Source: Chloroflexota bacterium (lineage in GTDB: Bacteria > Chloroflexota > Anaerolineae > Anaerolineales > DRMV01). Taken from it: a stretch of DNA of 32,812 bases. The translations under genes were made by a program, and so were the position numbers. The notes beneath the pieces are model-generated. The model was not told where the DNA came from, searched no databases, and worked only from the letters and a program-made list of their open reading frames with translations. The DNA lies in contig JAADFA010000039.1 in the NCBI GenBank assembly GCA_013153135.1, forward strand, positions 1 to 32,812, in the 5' to 3' direction. Below are positions 29,481-32,812 of this stretch, one piece after another (position 1 is the stretch's first letter; the number at the start of each line of letters is the position of its first letter).

Positions 29481-31166
29481 TCACGGCGCGGGAAGGGCTG
29501 CGCAGCGCACGCGATAAATGCGCACGTTCGCCCACGCGATGGGTAGATCGAGCCAGGGCCGCGACGGAGGCGGCTGCAGACCCGGTGGGTTTTCATCTAC
29601 ATAAGCCCACACCGTGCGCCCAGGAGCACATTGCCTTCGGAGAAAATTCGCTTCCCACCATCTCACCTTGCGCGATACACGTTCGACCTGGAGCCCTGTA
29701 AGCACTGGAACCCACGCGCCCCCATCGTAAGCCCAGGTTCCACCCCCGCGCGCGATAAGCACGTGCGCGGGCGGCTGGGCCTGACGGCGCAAGAAGGTTT
29801 GGGCAACCACATCGTCTTCTTGCGCGATGATGGTGACCGGGTTGAGCCAGGGCGGTTTATGCGCCAGCCAGGTGAGCGCACCTCCCAAGGCCAAGGCTCC
29901 GAGCACGACCTGCCCTGCCGCGCGCCACGTTTCAAGGGTCAAGCCCTGGGGCCAAGCCCGTCGGAGCGCCGCGGCCCAGGTAAAGGCCGTCGTAAGCGGG
30001 GCCAAGAGCTCAAAGGTGGGTCGGTCGATCCAAGGCGAGCCGATCCCGGGCAGCCAAGGGAGCGGTGCGTACGCCAACGCCAGCAGCGCGGCCCATCCCG
30101 CGCTTGCCAACCCAGCCCGTCGAGGGCGCAGCAAGTTAAGGCCCACAAGTAGCCCCATCCCCAACCACGCGGGCCGAGCAATGAAGCGCCAAAAGCCCAC
30201 GTCGCGTATCAAGAGCCCGTGCGCGGCCCAAAGGCCATACACCCCCCAGGCGAACCAGAACCCACGGCGCGCGGTCCACGGGCCCATCCACCGTAGCCAC
30301 CACCACACAAGCACGGTGAGCCCAGCCCACAAGGCCACCCGACTATGCACCCAACCAAGCCCCATAAGCAAAAGCCCCGGCAGAAGCCGCGCGACGAATC
30401 GCCGCGCCCGGGAGCTTGGGCCCCAATGTGCCAGCACACCTGGCGTGAGCGCAATGGCCCAGAGCGCGGGGTACTTGCCCCAGGTGAGGCCATAAAACGG
30501 CGTGGTCCATGCCCACGTACCAAGCCACGCAATTAGCGCGGCCAGTCCCGCGGGCGCGCCCTGGCTGCGCTGCAGCCGATACAGCCCCCAGGGCAGAATC
30601 ACGCCCAGGGCCAGGATGGTGAGGGCCAGCAGCCCCATGGGTTGGAAGGACAGCCCTGCCCATAGGGGCCATGCCATCAGCGCGTAGCTTCCTTGGTGAT
30701 AATACGCTACCTTCCAGGGACCAATCCGGAGGATGGCGCCATGGGGAGACACGTCCGGCGGTACGTGGAGGTAGTCAGCCCGAAGGTGCCACGCGTGCAG
30801 CGCTGCGTCGGGGTAGGGAGGCAAAACCAGGCCCGCGAGGGGCGCGAAAGCCCATAGGAGCCCGCCCGCGCTTCCGAGTACAAGCAATCCGGCCGCGAGG
30901 GTAAGGCGATGCCGCCACGCGCGCGCCCAACGCACCAGGCCGATAATCACCAGCGCCCACGTGAGCCCGAGACGTGGGTATGTTGGCCAATCGCGCACAA
31001 GCCATCCCGCGACCCCCAACGTAACGAGCCCGGCTATTACGTCGCCCGAGCCCCGAGTTGTCCCCTCGGGGCTGAGACCACGGGCTGCAAGGTACAGCAC
31101 CCCAAAACCAAGGAGCCACGGGCTCCACAGGAGGAGTTGATGCAGGCCGCGGAGGAAGGTATCCAC
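29481..31166 (-). CDS. Large polytopic membrane protein, possibly GT-C-like glycosyltransferase
   Basis: 561 residues, about 12 membrane helices and a C-terminal soluble part (about 450-561: VTIIAQEDDVVAQTFLRRQ, PPAHVLIARGGGTWAYDGG). An extracytoplasmic loop after helix 4 carries Asp120 in LPPYPDAALHAWHLRADYL, similar to the Asp-containing first loop of GT-C glycosyltransferases; that assignment is only suggestive. GTG start at 31166, with AGGAG about 9 bases upstream; no better ATG is near. It lies 30 bases downstream of a lipoprotein gene in the same direction, so the three genes 29481-32638 may form an operon. The overall sequence is unusually rich in Trp, Leu and Ala. Confidence 0.7.
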   Translation of the reverse strand: MDTFLRGLHQLLLWSPWLLGFGVLYLAARGLSPEGTTRGSGDVIAGLVTLGVAGWLVRDWPTYPRLGLTWALVIIGLVRWARAWRHRLTLAAGLLVLGSAGGLLWAFAPLAGLVLPPYPDAALHAWHLRADYLHVPPDVSPHGAILRIGPWKVAYYHQGSYALMAWPLWAGLSFQPMGLLALTILALGVILPWGLYRLQRSQGAPAGLAALIAWLGTWAWTTPFYGLTWGKYPALWAIALTPGVLAHWGPSSRARRFVARLLPGLLLMGLGWVHSRVALWAGLTVLVWWWLRWMGPWTARRGFWFAWGVYGLWAAHGLLIRDVGFWRFIARPAWLGMGLLVGLNLLRPRRAGLASAGWAALLALAYAPLPWLPGIGSPWIDRPTFELLAPLTTAFTWAAALRRAWPQGLTLETWRAAGQVVLGALALGGALTWLAHKPPWLNPVTIIAQEDDVVAQTFLRRQAQPPAHVLIARGGGTWAYDGGAWVPVLTGLQVERVSRKVRWWEANFLRRQCAPGRTVWAYVDENPPGLQPPPSRPWLDLPIAWANVRIYRVRCAALPAP

Positions 31167-31196
31167 GCGTTCACACTCCTGACGAGAGGCAGGTGT

Positions 31197-31850
31197 TTAG
31201 GGATAGCTGCCCTCCCCACCCAAGAGCCGCGGTTTCGGTGGCTCTCCTACAGGGATGTCGTTTTGTATCGCGGCCAGTACTATTGGCGGCACGGGGATTT
31301 CATAAAGCATATTATCTTGAATGTAGCCAAGGCGTAGTTGAATGGGCCGCGTGGGTGGCACGACGCCCATACAATACGCGCGCGAGGGCGAGATATCGGG
31401 CAGGGTGATGCAATCGAGGCGTACACCGTTGATTTCAACAAAGAACGTCTCCGGATGAGGAAGGTTTTCAAAAACGTAACGGTAGACCCGCTGCCCCTGG
31501 TAGACCGTCCAGCCGATGCTATATAGACAAGGTTCCTTGATTTCGTACTCACAGTGGCCGGCGAAGGCAAGAGGCGCTGCCGTGGGGGAGGGAGTAAGGG
31601 AGGGTGTCCAGGTGGGGCTGGCGGACGCTACGGTGGGGGATGGTGGCGACATGGTCACCGCGGGTGTTGGACTGGGCTGCGGGGTCGAGCTCGCGGTAGG
31701 CCGAGGCGAGGGGAGGCTCGGCGTGGTCAGGGGTGAAGGAGGGGTTGGGCTTGGGAGCAAGGTGGGCGCCGTGCTCTCTTGGCGGCTGCAGCCCCATAGC
31801 GCAAGCAAGGCCCCGAGTATGACCACAAAATAATGCACGCAGGTTCGCAT
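31197..31850 (-). CDS. Lipoprotein with Pro/Ser/Thr linker and four-Cys domain (paralogue 1)
   Basis: 217 residues. A signal sequence with lipobox LALWGC (Cys21) predicts a lipid-anchored exported protein. Residues about 22-95 are a Pro/Ser/Thr linker. The C-terminal domain (about 96-217) has Cys at 100, 108, 147 and 160, plus VYRYVFENLPHPETFFVEINGVRLDC, then YCMGVVPPTRPIQLRLGY. The next gene upstream encodes the same domain with identical Cys spacing (C-x7-C-x38-C-x12-C), so they are tandem paralogues. The four Cys suggest two disulfides outside the cytoplasm. I do not recognise the family. AGGAGGGA precedes the ATG at 31850. Confidence 0.82.
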   Translation of the reverse strand: MRTCVHYFVVILGALLALWGCSRQESTAPTLLPSPTPPSPLTTPSLPSPRPTASSTPQPSPTPAVTMSPPSPTVASASPTWTPSLTPSPTAAPLAFAGHCEYEIKEPCLYSIGWTVYQGQRVYRYVFENLPHPETFFVEINGVRLDCITLPDISPSRAYCMGVVPPTRPIQLRLGYIQDNMLYEIPVPPIVLAAIQNDIPVGEPPKPRLLGGEGSYP

Positions 31851-31894
31851 GGTGTCCCTCCTAACGTAAATTTTATTTGCGGCCCATTACCGCC

Positions 31895-32638
31895 CTAAGG
31901 TGTCGACGTTGCCGTCGGGGTTATGGGCGGCGTGTTGGTTGGCGTAAACGACGGCAAGGGGGTGGGCGTCTGGGTTCCGGTTGCGGTCGCGGTAGGTGAG
32001 GGCCAGGGGATAGGCCCGGGTGGGGTGCCCTGGGGAAGCCAGAGACGCATTTCGCCTTGAATCGCGGGCGGAATGAAGATCAACCGTTCATCTCCCCCAA
32101 AGCGATAACCAATACGCAGCTCAGGAAAGAGACGATAGGGCGATGGACCCATGCAGTACACACGCGTTTTGGAGAACTCGGGCAGATAAACGCACTCCAA
32201 CTCCGCGCCGTTGAGCTCCATGAAGAAGTGCCTTGGGTATAAAATGTTCTCGAAAACGTAGCGATAGACGTATTCCTGCTTATATATCATTTTGCCAACA
32301 TGGTAGAGGCAGGGCAGACGCATGCCGGGCTGGCAACGGCCACCGAATCGATACGCGTCGATGGTTGGGGTTGGGGTAAAGGTGGGGGATGGGGTCGGTG
32401 TGAGCCAGACGACCGTCGGGGTAGCGGTAGCCGTTGGGGTTGCACTAGGGCGCGGGGTGGCTGTCGGCGGCTGGGTGGGCGAGGGGCGGAGGGTGGGCAA
32501 CTGGAGCGGTTGCCACTGCTTGGAGTCTGGTGTTGGGCTGGGCAAAAGCGTTGGGAGCGCGGATGGGCCTGTGCAGCTGAGCAGGCCCATCAAGATGCCC
32601 ACAAAAAGGAGGAACAAGCTAAAACGATGGTATCTCAT
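31895..32638 (-). CDS. Lipoprotein with Thr/Pro linkers and four-Cys domain (paralogue 2)
   Basis: 247 residues. The lipobox is GLLSC (Cys22). A linker with PTATPRPSATPTATATPT-type repeats spans about 23-92. The folded domain (about 96-205) has Cys at 102, 110, 149 and 162, the VYRYVFENILYPRHFFMELNGAELEC segment, YCMGPSPYRLFPELRIGY, and LIFIPPAIQG. Unlike its paralogue it ends in a second Thr/Pro-rich tail (about 206-247). This tail could thread through or along the cell wall. AAAGGA precedes the ATG at 32638. First gene of the minus-strand run that also includes paralogue 1 and the large membrane protein. Confidence 0.82.
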   Translation of the reverse strand: MRYHRFSLFLLFVGILMGLLSCTGPSALPTLLPSPTPDSKQWQPLQLPTLRPSPTQPPTATPRPSATPTATATPTVVWLTPTPSPTFTPTPTIDAYRFGGRCQPGMRLPCLYHVGKMIYKQEYVYRYVFENILYPRHFFMELNGAELECVYLPEFSKTRVYCMGPSPYRLFPELRIGYRFGGDERLIFIPPAIQGEMRLWLPQGTPPGPIPWPSPTATATGTQTPTPLPSFTPTNTPPITPTATSTP

Positions 32639-32676
32639 CCCACAGTCCTTTGACGATTCCAGATGGGCTTAAGGGA

Positions 32677-32682
32677 ATTATA
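32677..32682 (-). promoter_or_regulatory. Possible -10 element for the lipoprotein operon
   Basis: TATAAT on the minus strand, 39 bases upstream of the ATG at 32638. No matching -35 was found at 16-18 bases, and the upstream side is occupied by the GC-rich repeat. Confidence 0.4.
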
Positions 32683-32696
32683 CCCGCAAATCCCAT

Positions 32697-32812
32697 GAGG
32701 ATAGCGGACGGGTTCCGCCGCGGGTGCACGCAAAGGTTGTAGAAACGGCAAGCGCCCTGCGGCCATGGTCGCGCTCGCGTGCCGCCCCGCCGCGGGCTGG
32801 AAGCCCGCGGCT
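32697..32812. repeat. GC-rich dispersed repeat at the window end (continues beyond)
   Basis: Contains ACGGGTTCCGCCGCGGGTGC (as near 20437), TGCACGCAAAGGTTGTAGAA then ACGG (as at 20271), GCTCGCGTGCCGC (as near 20459), and a perfect 10-base-pair hairpin (GCCGCGGGCT, loop GGA, AGCCCGCGGC; 32789-32811). No gene is credible in it. Confidence 0.7.

Overview
The window is a gene-dense, GC-rich stretch of bacterial chromosome. It most resembles a Chloroflexota (Anaerolineae-like) genome, possibly thermophilic and at least facultatively aerobic. The support is indirect: secreted lipoproteins with long Thr/Pro linkers, a LexA with a GAAC-N4-GTTC operator, TadE/TadG-type pseudopilins, heme A synthesis genes, classic -35/-10 promoters, purine-rich ribosome binding sites, and very frequent CGCG. 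No rRNA, tRNA, CRISPR array, transposase or phage gene was seen, so the lineage call is an inference.

Layout. 1-297: a modular heptad-type repeat ending just before the ribosome binding site of glmS. 298-8723 (+): glmS, an ABC exporter half-transporter, a metallo-beta-lactamase-fold hydrolase with its own promoter, a small STAS-like protein, a polytopic membrane protein, an alanine-dehydrogenase-family enzyme and a translationally coupled acyl-CoA transferase, closed by a strong bidirectional hairpin. 8846-11577 (-): two TadE-like genes and one TadG-like gene. 11804-15848 (+): a tight run of a RibD-type reductase, a glutamine amidotransferase, a SpoU/TrmH methyltransferase, a small lipoprotein and tgt, the last three joined by ATGA overlaps. 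15825-16173: the same repeat family in the opposite orientation, filling the space between tgt and a convergent UMF1-type MFS transporter. 17670-20175: a modular lipoprotein and a convergent two-helix membrane protein, separated by a hairpin. 20176-20721: GC-rich dispersed repeats, then the lexA promoter. 20722-22914: lexA, facing cutA and holB across a hairpin.

22915-27389 is the most unusual part. An AT-rich island with a strong promoter drives a PAS-containing sensor kinase, a receiver-like protein with inserted sequence and no output domain, and a three-helix membrane protein of unknown family. These look like one signalling unit, but this is inferred. 27386-29281 (-): ctaB and ctaA, which make heme O and heme A for cytochrome oxidase. 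29481-32638 (-): a large polytopic membrane protein and two paralogous lipoproteins that share an exact four-cysteine spacing. The window ends in another copy of the GC-rich repeat.

Most central genes (glmS, tgt, holB, cutA, lexA, ctaA, ctaB) are confidently identified from motifs. About eight genes have no recognisable function and are described only from visible features.
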